Assembly (NCBI RefSeq): GCF_000283155.1 | Contig: NW_004454208.1 | Span: 335,402 to 399,401, forward strand | From: Ceratotherium simum simum | Taxonomy: Eukaryota; Chordata; Mammalia; Perissodactyla; Rhinocerotidae | DNA: 64,000 nt | Direction of reading: 5' to 3' | Shown: positions 14,601-29,600 of the stretch, in pieces | Layout of the letters: each line of letters starts with the position of its first letter | Position numbering within the stretch: the stretch's first letter is position 1 | Translations under genes and position numbers: made by a program | Notes under the pieces: model-generated | What the model saw: only the letters and a program-made list of their open reading frames with translations | Databases searched by the model: none | Told to the model about the DNA's origin: nothing

Positions 14601-17600
14601 GCTAGAAAAGCAATTGTAATCCACCTCTTCCCCTTAAAAGCACAGGAAATTTTATTTCACTTAAAACATGAGGAAAAGAAAGGACTACAGTAGAATTCCA
14701 TACAAATTATTATGAGAAAAAAGAATAAGGAGCCAAATAATATCCTTATTGGCAATGGAAATCCACCAAAAGACATGCTCACAAAACAAGAAAACTGTAA
14801 TCTCCTATTTCAAAATGAACTAAAAAATTTAGAAAGTGATAGACTCTATGAAGAACAACATAAAACAGAATTAGAAAAACTCGGAAATAAGATTACAGAA
14901 AAAGGAAGATTTGAAAAGAGAGCTAACACTCAGGAAAGAATGAGAAATAAAATCATATCAGAAATGTAGACTACACGAGAAAAAACACAAAAGCAAGTAC
15001 ACAATAGATTAATGCCTTATGACAAAGACAGGATAGGACAAATTTTTAAAATTAAAAAAGATTAAAATCCAAAGGATTCAAAAGAAAACAAGAGATACAC
15101 AAATAGACAAAAAAAAAAACCCCTGACATGTGCAGTAAGAATCTCAAAGGAGAAAAATGAAAAGAAGTGGAACAAAAAAAATACTAAAAACTCAATTTAA
15201 CAACGTGTCCCTAAACTAGAAGACTATTTAAAACTATATATTGGAAGGGCACACTGCATATCTTGGGAAATCAATTCAAGAATGCCAACACTGAAAAATT
15301 ATCTAGTAAAATTATTGACTTAGAAAGAAAATCACACTGTCGTCACCAGTACTTTATGCCAGAAGGTAGTGGAGTAACATTTTAAAAATACTCAAAATGA
15401 CAAGCTATGAGTTTTATATCCAGCCAAACTGACCTTCAGGTATAAAGACCACAGACAAACTGATATGACTGCTCAGGGAATGTTGTTTCTCGGAACCATT
15501 CTTGAGGAATCTGTAAGAGAACAAGCTTTAGGTTAACCAACAAGGCATGAAAGATTTGACGTAAGGACTGATGATGAGCATTACCTTTATTTTACCTAAA
15601 GAACTAAGATTAAATGATCATGATTAGGGAAACAGTATACTATGCAAAGTAGATATGGCACAATTTCAAAAAATGTGGGGAGAAAGGAGAGTGTGTATGA
15701 AAAGTTGAATAAGCTTACTGTTTGTCTTATTGGTATTAACTAGGAGTAAGTACTTCAAATAAGACATAGGGGAGAAGAGGTTGCTAACAATATTGATTTA
15801 TCATTGGAACTATGTTAATATTTTATATAAACATCAGTAAAATGGTAAGGAAAAGGAAATTTACTGTATATAGTGGTGGCATAGCCTCTCGGAGAGGAAC
15901 TTCTTCAAATGACTTTAAAACACAGTAAGTTGGGGCCGGCCCAGTGGTGCAGGCAGTTAAGTGCACGCACTCTGCTGTGGGAGCTGGTTCGGATCCCGGG
16001 CGTGCACTGGTGCACTGCTTGGCAAGCCATGCTGTGGCAGCATCCCATATAAAGTGGAGGAAGATGGGCACAGATGTTAGCCCATATAAAGTGGAGGAAG
16101 ATGGGCACAGATGTTAGCACAGGGCCAGTCTTCCTCAGCAAAAAAGAGGAGGTTTGGCAAATGTTAGCCCAGGGCTGATCTCCTCACAAAAATAAATAAA
16201 TAAATAAAATAAAAATAAAACACAGTAAGTTGATTGTATATCCTTACCAGAATATATCCTAAGGATAAAAAAATAGCTGCCCCCCCCCACATCATCAGCT
16301 GTTTTCATTAATCCCAAAGTTGGTTGTAGTGTTACTGAAACTACTGTGTGTGTATTGTGGGATAAGTCACAATAGCAATTGCGTACATATTAAGAACTGG
16401 GATAGTTGATAGGTGATAAAGATGTGAGATAAGGTTAATTTACCTTGTACTCCTGATTTTGAATTAGAAATAACAGTAGAAACTCATGAGGTATTTTAAT
16501 TGTAAAAAATGCATATTTTGTAGCCCTGTGCCTTGAAGGACCCAGTAGCAGTGAGATATACTGGTGCACAAATTGTGGTCTCCAAATACTGTTTCTCACT
16601 AAAAGAAACTAGTGCTCTTCGGGAAAATGTCTGATTCCAGGTCTTAGGCAGGAAATGTACAGTATGAGCCTAGAATATCTTGTCATAACAAACAAGCAAG
16701 AAAGCTATAAAAATTATGGAGATTGTGACCAGAGGACTTAGTACTCAACCTGAATAAACTTCCACTGACCAAAGATGGGACGTCTTAAGCATCAGTAGGA
16801 TGATAATTGTAATGTATTAAAGCATTTGATATGTTTAAATCCGTAAGTTCATAAAGTGATTTAAAAAAAAAAACCTCATTGGTCACTTTCAGAGGATTCT
16901 AGGGAACCACCTCATTATTCTAAAAACTGGTGAATAAGGAAAATGAGCATTTGTCTAGCTTTTCCTGTACAATCCATATTTCAGGATAATCAAGTAGTTG
17001 ATAAGGGAGAGTTGTTCTTTATGAGTATTCCAACGAACAAAGGAAGAGTATCATTAGAATGCCACCATTTTACAACCCTATAAACTAAGGGATCTAGACA
17101 ATGATTATCAATGGCTGCTAAAATCACAAAAAATGAATCAGATATTATGTACCTCCTGATGGAAGTACACAGCTTTTCTGAAAAAAGAAAAATGCAAACT
17201 TGCATCTGATCAAGACTCTAGACCTAGTTATGAATTTAAAAGGAGCTATGAGGGCCGGCCCTGTGGCGTAGCGGTTAAGTGCGCGCGCTCCACTACTGGC
17301 GGCCCGGGTTCGGATCCCGGTCGCGCACCGACACGCCGCTTCCCAGGCCATGCTGAGGCCGCGTCCCACATACAGCAACTAGAGGGATGTGCAGCTATGA
17401 CATACAACTATCTACTGGGGCTTTGGGGAGGGGAAAGTTAAAAAAATAAAGGGAACTATGAGGAACATGTTAAATGCCGTGGGAATATAATCAGCTAAAT
17501 CCACACCGTGGAAACTGCAGAACAATTGACTCAAGTTTCTTCAACAGAAAATTGCAAGGGAAAGAGGTGGAAGGGGCACTCGGCATACATATCAGCCATT

Positions 17601-20600
17601 CACGATGTACTAACTTTTGAAGCATCAGGAGAAAATGAACACTATCTGAATGGTTGATATTAAGGAATTACTCAGTTTTTTAGATGTGATAACAGTGCTG
17701 TGGTTATGTTTGTTAAATACTTATCTTGGCAATATAAACTAAAATCTTTCAAATGAGATAATATGATATCTGCAACTTGCTTAAAAACAATCAGGGATGG
17801 GCATGAGTATGTGCGAGTATAGATGCAATAAAATTGGTCATGTATTGAGTTATTGAAGCTGAGTGATAGTAGATACATCAGATTTTTTATATTCTGTCTG
17901 CTTTTTAATATATTTGAAGGTTACCATAATAACTTTTTAAAGGTGAATTCACCAGACTTTTAAGAAAATATTCAGGTAATCTTCAGCTTTACAGTAAGAA
18001 AAATTGATAAATAAGGTGTAGCTTAAAGGAATATAGGAAAATACAGCCTGTTCTGAATAGATTATTTAGGAGGAAAATGTTGTTTGGTAAAACCCGATGT
18101 GGCTCTTCCTAGATCTCACTGTTGACTTTTAGTTTCTAGTTTTCCCAGGCTGGAAAGGAGTCACAGGAGTGCTTAGCGTGGGTACATATTATCCTCAGAT
18201 TTCTTTTTGAAAAATACAGAAATTGCAAATTTCTGCTTCTAGGGGACCTTTTTTCATTGATAAATCTGTGGCGGTAAAACCATAGTGTTTTTCTAACAAG
18301 AATTATAGAATCTTAGACTTGGAATCCAAACAGCTTAGAGGCATCATGACAGTAATTTCTTTTATACTAGACCTAATAAATGGACATTTTAGACCTGATT
18401 GAAAACTTCCAGTGCTGTGGAGTATACTTCTTGCTCAAGGGAGCTTGTTTCTTTATCAGGCAGCTTCAATTGCTAGTATTTTCTTACGTTGTATTAAAAT
18501 TGGTCACCTCATATCTTCTAAACATTCTAATTTTTCCACTAAGACTTTTTTTTCCCCAGGCTATCTACAGTTTTCTCAAATAATCCTAAAATAATATGAT
18601 TTCTAGATTTTCCTGCTTGCCTTCTCTGTTTTCTGCTGTAAGTTGGAAGAATTATTTCAGGGATATTCTCAGCAGGTCTCACTAAAACTATAAACATGTA
18701 ATACTGTTCATCACGTTTTGCTTAATGCAGCGTGTTTAAATTTGAGAGAGTTGGATTGAATTTCTTAAGCAGTTTTCATTGAACTCACATTGAGCTTGTG
18801 AATACTAATCAGAAACTCACTGGTCGGAGCTGTAACTCCATTTGAGTATAGATGATCTCCAGCATGTCAGTCCTCTGTCTGTCTGTTGACTGTACCAGGA
18901 TTACAATGCCCCATCTACCCTGAAGAAGAAGGTATTACCAGCTGAAACAGATCAGAGTTTACAGCCAAAGACCCAGCATTGATCTAGAGGAGCAGGACAG
19001 ACCTTGATGTCCTTAAAAGAGCTTTCCACTTAGAAGGGCTTCGTAGAAGTGGCACTTGCTCTTCTCTGCTCGAACCTATTGTGAAACTATGTTTTTTTCC
19101 TACACTTAATTGATTTTTTTCACCAAAATATATAATTTTATATTTATTCTTGTCAAATTTCATCTAATTGGTTTTGAAATTCAAATATTATTGTTCAGTG
19201 TCTAGGCTCTCCTTTCTAATGTATTATCTGTAAATTTGAAAGCATATCTCTGTCATAGGTAACAGTTGGTGGGCCACATTTAACTAACATGTACCATATA
19301 TTTGGCCTACAGAATGTTTTTAAAGTTTTGAACTATTTATCAACACTTTCTTAAAAACTAGTAGGTGCCACATAAATATTTGAGTTTCTGGCTTCTCTTG
19401 ACAAAAATCAGAGTATCTAGTCACAGAAGTAACAGTGTTGCCAAAAATTAATTGACTTTCCCTCCAGAGGTTCAAAAGAATCATTAACTATTGCTAAATA
19501 AATCTTAGCTACTGTTCACTATGGCGTACTGGGTATAATCTTACCTATGGAGGCAGCTCTGTCATTCGTTAAAGCCTGTGGGAGGATCATTTCCTGTTGC
19601 TTTGCTGTGCTACTCACAGTTATCCAAATCTTACAGGGAAGCTTATAGTTTGGGGTTGTCTCATATTTGCTTTCTATTTTGAAGCAAATCTATCTAGGCA
19701 ATTGCTGTTATTTGGCAAAAAGGTATATATACATAACACACACATATATACATGTATGTGTGTACGTTTTTCAGACATGGGCACAAATAGGAATATTAAA
19801 AAATCTGTTCACGGGGCCGGCCCGGTGGTGTGAGTGGTTAAGTGCATGCACTCCGCTGCAGCGGCCCAGGGTTCACCAGTTCGGATCCCGGGCACACTCC
19901 GACGCACCGCTTGTCAAGCCATGCTGTGGCAGCATCCCATGTAAAGTAGAGGAAGATGGGCATGGATGTTAGCCCAGGGCCAGTATTCCTCAACAAAAAA
20001 AGAGGAGGATTGGCAGATGTTAGCTCAGGGTCGATCTTCCTCACACACAAAAAAAATCTGTTCACAAATAGAGCTAAAAAATCCCAAAGACTCTTTCAAC
20101 ATTATTATAAAAACTTTAATGAACTGTTTAAAGTTACAGGTTTATCCAGCCTATTTTTATCTCACACACAAGGATCTCATGAGAGAACTCCAGATGCACT
20201 ACGCAGTGACACTCAACATTTACTGTCTACTCGGGCAGACATTGTACAAAATGCTTTACTTGTATTAGTTCATTTAATCCTCACAACACTGACATGGGAA
20301 CTTTTATTATCCCAGTGTTACAGTTAAAGAAAAAGACACAGAAGTTAAGTACCTTGCCCATAATTATCTAGAAATCTGACATTGGTTTATCAGTTTTGAA
20401 ACCTGATTTTTTAAAAATTGAGATTAGAATAGGATGTCTTGTTCTTATTGACCCCTTTCTGTTCTAATTGCTGGTAGACCATCTGTTTAATGCTCTTGAA
20501 AAGCACATCAATAGTAGTTTCCATAATCCACCTGTTTGCACAGAACATTTCTCCAATCTTACAGGCACTTCTGACATTGTCTATGGTTGCTAACTGGCTG

Positions 20601-23600
20601 TGGGACCATACCTGTAAACTCTTTCAGTGCCCTGGAATGGGAATCTCAGACCCACAGTCTATATAAATCCTATCCTAGTTTTGACTTCCACCTTACACAG
20701 TTCAATCAGAACAGAATTCTGTCAATCTCTTAGTTGTTTCTTGAATTGTATCTTATGGACTGTAGTGGAATACCATCATTTCAAGACTCTAATAACAATA
20801 GCTAACCTTAAGCACTTCTGAACCCTATATTAATTGCCTTACAGGCGTTATTTTGCTTAATCCTCACAACAAACCTTTAAGCTATAGATAAGGTATTATT
20901 TACAGATAAGGAAAGTGAGTCTTCAAGGGGTTAAGTATTTTATTATCCAGAGTAATGCATCTACTCACTATGTTGAGCTAGGATTATAAACAAAGTCTGA
21001 ATCCAGAACTGGAGCTCTAACCACTACGTTTTACTACTCTTCTGAGAAATCTTTTTCCATAGATTTCTTTTTCATTGTGGTAAAATATACATAACATAAA
21101 TTGACTGTTTTTCAGTAGACAGTTCAGTGGCATTAAGTATATTGTTGTGCAACCTTCACCACAATCCATCTCCAGACCTTTTTCATCTTTCCCAGCTGCG
21201 AGTTTTATGGATACAGACCATAGATTTTTTTTTTAATGTTGTAAATACTTTTAATATTTATAAAATGTATATCCACAATAAATTTTTTTTGTGTGTGAGG
21301 AAGATCAGCCCTGAGCTAACATCTGATGCCCATTCTCCTCTTTTTTGCTGAGGAAGACTGGCCCTGAGCTAACATCCGTGCCCATCTTCCTCTACTTTAT
21401 ATGGGACGCTGCCACAGCATGGCTCAACAAGCAGTGCATCAGTGCACACCTGGGATCCAAACTGGCGAACCCTGGGCTGCTCCAGCGGAGCACACGCACT
21501 TAACCACTTGCACCACCGGGCCGGCCCTCGCAATAAATCTTAGGAAAACCTTAATGTTAACTGATTTTTTATCTGTATACCATCATAATAAATAAAAAAC
21601 CATAACTAATTCTTGGAGTCACTGATAATTTAAGCTTCTTAGCTCATAAGGACACTGTTTGGGCCTAGTAAATAGGATTTAGTAAATATGCCATACTATT
21701 TGATCAAACTACACACACAGTTGATTTCATTAGTTCAGTCGTATGAACCATTTAACATGAAAAGATTGGCCAGATCGGTTATTTACTGTGTTGGTGGGTC
21801 AGCACCAATGCAACTCCAGATCTAGAGACTCCAGTCTAGGGAACCCTCAGAGCCTACATCGTGTTATTGTAATCTCTTCAGGGTACCAGTTTTTCATTCC
21901 TTGAGGTGGATTTGGTGGTTAAAAACATTTAAAGTCACTCACTTGCAACTCTGCAAACTAAAATAGATGATGAAGTTGGATACTCTGCTTTTCATTGATG
22001 TGTCAATAAATATTTATTGAGCGCTTTTTACCATGAATATTAAAAAGTAAATATGTAAATTATTGAGGCTAATATTCATGAGTGACAATTCATATTGGAT
22101 TTAAATTCTAGAAAAAAACTTCCAGGAATGTTTGAGCAGTGGAATCATCATTGCAAAGGGACTGTTCTTTTTTTTAATTTCCATTCTACTCCATTTGGAG
22201 TGCCTTCTGCATTCCAGGCACTATCCTAGATAGAAGGGATATGATGGTTGACATAACACATAATACAACACATATATACACATGTACACGTAACACTTAA
22301 AATACATTATCCCCGCTCTCAGTTTATAGTCGAGTTAGCATATATGAAATGTATACAATAACTAAAAAAAAAATAGTTAAACCATATACTTTTTGAGGGT
22401 TCTCAGTGTAGCTGCACAACAGATATACATAAATAAGTTGGCATGTAATATGGGCCATAGGTAGAACAGATGGAACAAAAGGCTATGAAAACAGGGAAGG
22501 AAATTGTGAAAATAACACAAAGCCATGTTCAGATTGATTTCTCACTACATATGAAGTTGGTTTAAATATATGTGTATATGGTAGTTTTTATGTTTCTGTA
22601 TTCTATACTATTTTTTATAAAACAAGTTGTCATTATTTTTGTTTTAGACCAACTGGTGGGAGTAACAAGTGGACAGCGACAGCTTGTGACTGTCTTTCAT
22701 TGTACCTAACTGGAGCTGTAGCGACTATAATCTTGCAGGTGTGTAATGGGGTGAACAGTTACAATAGCTGTTCACTGATGTTTTCTTTAATTCTTATTTA
22801 TTTTCTTGTTGAGAAAGTAACAGCAAACTATCTAGATTTTTTTCTCTTGCAACTTTTCATGGCCTTATTTTAAGTTATAATGCCTGTTTGATAATGGATG
22901 TACCATAAATGATTGTATGAATAAACCAAAACATTTCTGAAGTAATATTCTTGAGTTGATAATTTCCATGTTGAAAAACAGAATGTAGAGGCCAGCCTAG
23001 TGGCATAGTGGTTAAGTTTGAGCACTCCGTTTTGGCGGCCTGGGGTTCCTGGGTTCGAATCCTGGGCGCGGACTGACACACTGCTCATCAAGCCATGCTG
23101 TAATGGCATCCCACATACAAAGTGGAGGAAGATGGGCAAGATGTTACCTCCGAGCCAGTCTTCCTCAGCAAAAGGAAGAAGATTGGAAACAGATGTTAGC
23201 TCAGAGCCAATCTTCCTCAGCAAAGAAAACACCACAGAATGTTTGGGGGTCAGCCCCATGGCATAGTGGTTAAGTTCGGTGTGCTCCACTTCAGCGGCCT
23301 AGGGTCAAGGGGTCGGACCCCAGGTGCAGACCTACACCACTCATCAGCCATGCTGAGGTGGCAACCCACATACAAAATAAGGAAGATTGGCATGGATATT
23401 AGCTCAGGGCTAATCTTCATCACCAAAAAAAAAAACAGAAACAAAAAGAGAATGTATGTATGCCAGAGTACATTTCTGAAGCCTTTTAATGTTCTTTACA
23501 AGCTGGAAATCATACTAACTGTGTGTCATAAAATGTGTGTATGTATGAGTATGGATTTGAGAAGAGGATATGTGTAGGATATATTTTTTCAGAACATTTA

Positions 23601-26600
23601 AAATATTCTTTGCCTCCTTTTTTCTAATTTGTTACATTTTATTAATGATTGGAATTTTCTTACATAAGTAATTTTTCATGTTACTTCTTTCTATGTGTAC
23701 TTTCTTTTTGTAATTCCACATGAAGCAAAAGATAGATATGTTTTCTAGTTCTTTCTTTTGCTTTTTGCAGAAAAAAAGATACACCTGGAAAAATATATTT
23801 TGATTTTATAATTTGCAAAGAGTTTAGGATAATAGAGAAACTTGTAACTGATGATGTGTTCCCTCCCTCCCCCATTCTGGGATAAAAAGTAGTTTTCAGT
23901 CCGCTACCCCGGCTTTGGTTAGTTTCGTCTTCCCAGTGAGGTCTTCCTGATACGTTTCACAAAACAACCATCTGTCCCCACTGACTCTGCCATGCTGTTT
24001 TCTCTCTGATATTTTCAGATATGCAAATAACTTTACTTTGTTGAGAAATTTTTTTTTCTGGCTTGGAGAAATGTGGAGGAAATGCCTGTGAAAAGTATAT
24101 TATTTATAAAAAGATTTCATTTTTGAGTCTCATATTTGCTCTTAAATCACTGCAGGAAAACAGCACAACATGGCCATTACCTGTGAAAATTTTCTGCAGA
24201 GATGAAAAAGGAGAGCGTGTTGATGTTTCTAAATATTTGATTAAAAAGGGTTTGGCTTTGAGAGAAAGGAGGTATAGACTTGTTTTTTTAACATCAGTTT
24301 GTGATGGAGTCTTCTTATTTGCCTGTGTAAATCTTCATATCTGTGTGCTTTCAAACCTGAATTGCATCTTGTTTACTTAAAAATGATTTATAAACCAACC
24401 CTGAGAGCCAGCTCAGAAATAAATTCATTCAAGATTACTAATTTCTTTATTCAGTCCCATCAGCTCTTATATATTTAAACCCCTACTGACATTTTTGCTT
24501 TTGTACTTTGCCCTGTGCTTTGGCATTTACACTCTAAACCAAAGGAAAAGAGAATTATATAGTGGGTACTAGATCTGAGCCCTTTGGCCTCATTTGCTTA
24601 GACTGAGATGTTTAAGCTTAATCTTGGAAATTCTGGTAGATGTATACCAAAATGTGTTTATGTGAAACAGAAATAGGTAGCAAAAAAAGTAATTGAAGAA
24701 TATTTACAATTAAAGATCCTTTTAGGTACTAAGTTTGGGGTTTAAGTACCTTTATAGCCCTAGCTTCCTCTTTTTATCTCTTTTTTTCTAGAGGTAGAGG
24801 TATGTTGGAATTGCAAGCACATGTTCCAAGTAGCCATTTTGTAACACAGATGGCCAGATCTCTGTTTTTATCTTACTTTTATAGTATCTTACCTTATTTT
24901 GACCAGGACCCCAGTCCTGATGAAATGGAAGGAGAATGACAAATCAAAAATAAAATGGGACGTGAGGTAGTTAGCTAGGTATAGTAGATGCTGACTTAAT
25001 TGCCTGGGCATTGGCGTATGGCTAGGCTCTGCATCTTTAGTCCTACATGTGTCTCTTTTTAGGTTCACTGACTTTAAGCTAAGGTAATTCCTTGATAAAT
25101 GTTAAAGTGAAAAATGCTAGGCAAGTTAATGTTACTTACAATATCTGCCACTAATTGTGATGTTCTTTACTGCTTTTACGGCACTAAAACTGCCAGCTGT
25201 CTCAAGGCTGGGGATGGTGAGGGAGCAGTATTAGTTGAGGAAGTATGTAGCTATTTTATCAATACTTATTTCCTTTTAAAAGAAAATACAAGAAAGTAGA
25301 AGGAACAAAAATCTGCTGTAATTCTGCTAAAATAAGCAATGTTAATATTTCCTTACAAGATTTTTTTTTGTAGGCATACTTTTTTTTTTAACTGGAAAGG
25401 AATAACAGGAACTTAAAAAAATTGAAAAATTGAGTGGATATAGTACATATTACCACTAACACAACAACTGAATAGTACCATATTTTTTAGGGATTCATAT
25501 TATCTTTGTATTATTTTATTAATGTTGATAACTTGCCACAATTTTATGTTTTATCTGTGGACTGAGTTAGAATCAACTTGAGGGTGTTATATTTCCTATT
25601 AACATCTAGTTAATTGTGTAATACTTGGAATATACTGATTATAAGATTTTAAGAGAGAGTAGTATGTAAATATGAGATAGTAATATAAAGCATTTAAGTA
25701 AAATTATATTGCTTTTTTCTCATCAAGCTCATTCAAAATTTAAAATAATTTTCATTTTAACTTAAGTTATGCTCATTTCCATGTAACAAATTAGACTAGT
25801 ATATCCTAGATTAGAGCAAATATTTTCTCTAAATTTCAAGTATATTTGAAGGATTCTTTTTCTATTGTTTTCCCCAGAATTTTTTTTATTTGCTCATGTT
25901 TATATATAAATGCTTTTTTGAATATTACAGAATTAATACATTAGATAACAGCCATTCATTATTTGAGAAGTCTCTGGAAATCTCCCTGAAACGAGAAGAT
26001 TCAGTGGATACTAAGTGTGTTAAAATTAACTTTGACCCTGACAGAAAAGCTGCTGATATTATCAGGGAACACAAGGTATCTGAATTTAAGGAGAAAATTC
26101 TAGAACCAAGAACCACGGGATACTACAAGCCACCAGCTATTCCTAACATGGAAGTATTTGAGGCAGTAGTCAGCTGCATTGGTGATGATGGAACTATATT
26201 TGTAATACCTAAATTATCAGGTAAGATCTTTTACGTTATATACGAGTAGTCAGTAAAAGTAATGCCCAGCAACTCCAGTTCTCGAGTAAGATAGACATGG
26301 ATTGAAATACCTTGGGCAAGTAGTTAACCTCTCTGACCCTCATTTTCACTGGGTTGTTGTGGGGGTTAAATGAATAATAGGCACAAAGTGCTTTTCACAA
26401 TCTCTAGCGCATAAAAGCCATTTGTGGAGACATTGGAAAGAGATAGACATTGGGCCTAAGATTCGCATGGGTGCAGTGCCAGGTTTGTAAGACCTGGCAT
26501 GTGCACAGGTTTGGAGGCTCTTTAAGAAAAAAGAATGCAAAAGTTTATGTTGGTTTAGAATGAGAAAAGAGGGGCCGGCCCCGTGGCTTAGTGGTTAAGT

Positions 26601-29600
26601 GCGCGCGGTCTGCTACTGGCGGCCCGGGTTCGGATCCCGGGCGCGCACCGACACACCACTTCTCCGGCCATGCTGAGGCCGCGTCCCACATACAACAACT
26701 AGAAGGATGTGCAGCTATGACGTACAACTATCTACTGGGGCTTTGGGGGAAAAATAAATAAGTAAAAAAAAAATAAATGAGAAGAGAAATCACAACAAAC
26801 AGCTGGAGGGTTAGGGCCCTTTGAGAATATTCAGGTCCTTCTTGAGGTCTCTTTAGGCTTATGTACAAGTGCATCCTCTCTACAACCTGAGTGTGTCCAG
26901 AATACTCACAGCAAGTCTAGTACTCACAGGACTTAAGCTCTGTTAGCTTCCTAGTAAGTTCACCTATATAGATAAGGGTATGGTGGCTATGAATTTGTTG
27001 AAATTTTTGTCTCATTTGTTGATCTCCTAAATACTATTTCTTAATTTGGAAAACAGTAAATCTGTGTAGTTGGCTATTCTAGAAGAAGTGAACAATGTTT
27101 GAGATCTTTAGCAATAATGTACTTAATCCAGAAGCTTTCCTTGACTTGTATAAATAGTCATAGCTAAAACCGGTGGACTGTGACACGCCAGGCAATGTGC
27201 TAGATGCTTTCTTTACATTTAATCCCCGCAATGCTGATAATGCAGGTGGGTGCTATTATACCCAGCTTACAGAAGAACAAACTGAAGCTTATGGGGGTAA
27301 AGGAACTACCCAAGATCACACAACTAAAGTGGTAGAACTGATATGGTGGCTGACTTGAGAGCATGCCTTCTGTGGTATCAATTATGAGGATATATATTTA
27401 TTGTGGAAATAATGAGCCAATTAGCAGTAAGTAGCAACATTAGGATTTTGATTTTATGAATCCTCAGCATTCTGCTGTATCTAAGCATCAAGTAACATAA
27501 CTTGTGTTCTATTTTACTTAGGTGTGCTGTCAAAATGACATTATCTTAAAGCGGTAGTTCTTTTATATTAGGCTATGTGGTATGTGTTAGAGCTTTTAAT
27601 GATTCTTGCACTCCCAATGTAATGCTTGCATTTATAACCAGAGATCAGAATAATTGCTTACATGCTGTTAGTCACTAGTATGTTTTGAAACATATAGAAG
27701 CTGCTGACTGAATTAGATTTTTTTTTTTTTTTTGGTGAGGAAGATTGGCCCTGAGCTAACACCTGTTGCCAATCTTCCTCTTTTTCCTTGAGGAAGAGTG
27801 GCCCTAAGCTAATATCTGTGCACATCTTTATTCTGTATACTGCTTACCGCCACAGTGTGGCTTGATGAATGGTGTAGGTCTGTGCCCAGGATCCGAACCT
27901 GCAAACCTGGGCCTCTGAAGCGGAGTGCGTGAACTTAACCACTACACCACTGGGCCGGCCCCTGAATTAGATTTTTATTAAAGCTCTGTTATGTGGGGAC
28001 TGATTTTTAATTCCTTATAATATCCAAGTGATGAGATTATTAAAGGTTGGTGATAACTTCATTTGAAAACGGTAGGGAATTTTTCCTAAATGTTTTTTAT
28101 GTTTAATAATTTTTTCAGAATTTGAACTAATAAAAATGATGAATGAAATTCAGAGGAATTTAAAATGCCTTGGTCTTTTGGAGCCTTATTTCTGGAAAAA
28201 AGGAGAAGCCTGTGCAGTAAGAGGATCAGATACTCTGTGGTATCGAGGCAAGGTAATGGAAGTCATTGGCGGCACCATCAGGGTGAGTCTGATATTTTGT
28301 GACTATTTTAAGGCTAAATGCTGTGACATTAAGTGGTGCTTTGAATCTAAATACATGAAAGTTTGATTAAAACATCTTTTAAGAGTTCAGTCCTGTAGGA
28401 AGACCAGTCAGATGCATTACATGTTTGTTTGAAATAAGAATTTTTCTGTTTATTTTCAAATGTATTTATTAAGCTGAATAACCGAAAAATATGTCCAGAT
28501 AGGGATTTGGCCACTGGTACTTTAATGGTACTCCTTTTTTGTGATTGGCAGCCCTGTTATATACATGGTGTTAAGTAAAACAACTTGTTTTCCAGTATAT
28601 TACATACTGGAAATTTGTTTACAAATTAGCAAATTTGTTTATGGCCCAGCTAATGTATCCTTATAGCATAAGGGCTAATTTACCTTTCCAGAATACTATC
28701 ACAGTACTTGAGTTTCATGCAAAATCTTCAGAAAGAGCTGCATGATTTGAAAAAATGTGTATGTAAAAATACTATGGATACCTTCATTTACAATTTAAGT
28801 AAAACAATGAAATCATGAGACATTCAGCACTTGAAAATTTTAGTGTTAGGACAGGAGGGAAAATGAAGGAGACAGTCTGTTTCTGCTTGCACAGGTTTAT
28901 TATCTGTTTGATGATGATACCTGACAATTACATAGCACTTGAGGTTTTTAAGTTTTTTTCACATATGTGTGTTCATAGTTTATAATTTGTTTCCAACTCT
29001 CATAGATATAGGCTATTATTCCCATTTTACTAATAAGAAAATTAAAATTTAGGTTCAGTGATGTGCCCAAGGTCACCCTATCAGTGGGTGGTGATGCTGG
29101 AATTCATATCCAAGCATTTGATTCCTAAATTTCTGATCTCTTGTGCCATTTCTGCTGGACTAGAAGCTTTAAATGGTTTTAATAGAAGTAAAATGGTTTC
29201 AAATTTTGGGTGAATGTTTAAGCATATGGATACTTAACAGATTCATGTGTTTATTTGCAAATGAGTCTATTTTTGCATACATTTGAGTTGTTCAGATAAC
29301 GATTTTTCTTTTTTAGTACAAAAGTAAACTGAAATTCAATTTTCATTAAGTTATAATTCATGAACTTTACATATATGGAATCCAAATATATAAGATGGTG
29401 GTGAACTTTATTTTTTCTCATGCTAATATCTCTGTTTTTAAAATTTATTTAAAAGTATTTTAATATTATTTTGATATTTATTATTCACTTTTTATTTTTT
29501 CCTATGGTCATTTTACATTTCAAGTGTAAATTACTTACTTTCATTCCTTAGCCTGATATCTTTCCAAGTTTATCCTATGATCCACATTAAGAAATATGAT

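Larger units (their letters stand above)
13975..17945 (+). mobile_element. Decayed HAL1-like (half-L1) element
   Basis: An ORF1-like region with only ORF1-type sequence: ggaagggcacactgcatatcttggg, then ttttatatccagccaaactgacc, cttgaggaatctgtaagagaa and aggactgatgatgagca. This order matches the HAL1 3' part as I remember it. Two ERE SINEs (15933-16216, 17253-17450) split it. The longest surviving frame, 14712-14969, is lysine- and glutamate-rich, as in an ORF1 coiled coil, and is not a gene. Boundaries are approximate. Confidence 0.5.

Noticed and set aside
26571..26660. tRNA-like sequence with A and B boxes
   Set aside because: This and the 22 similar heads belong to ERE SINEs with A-rich tails and target duplications, and do not fold as intact tRNA genes.
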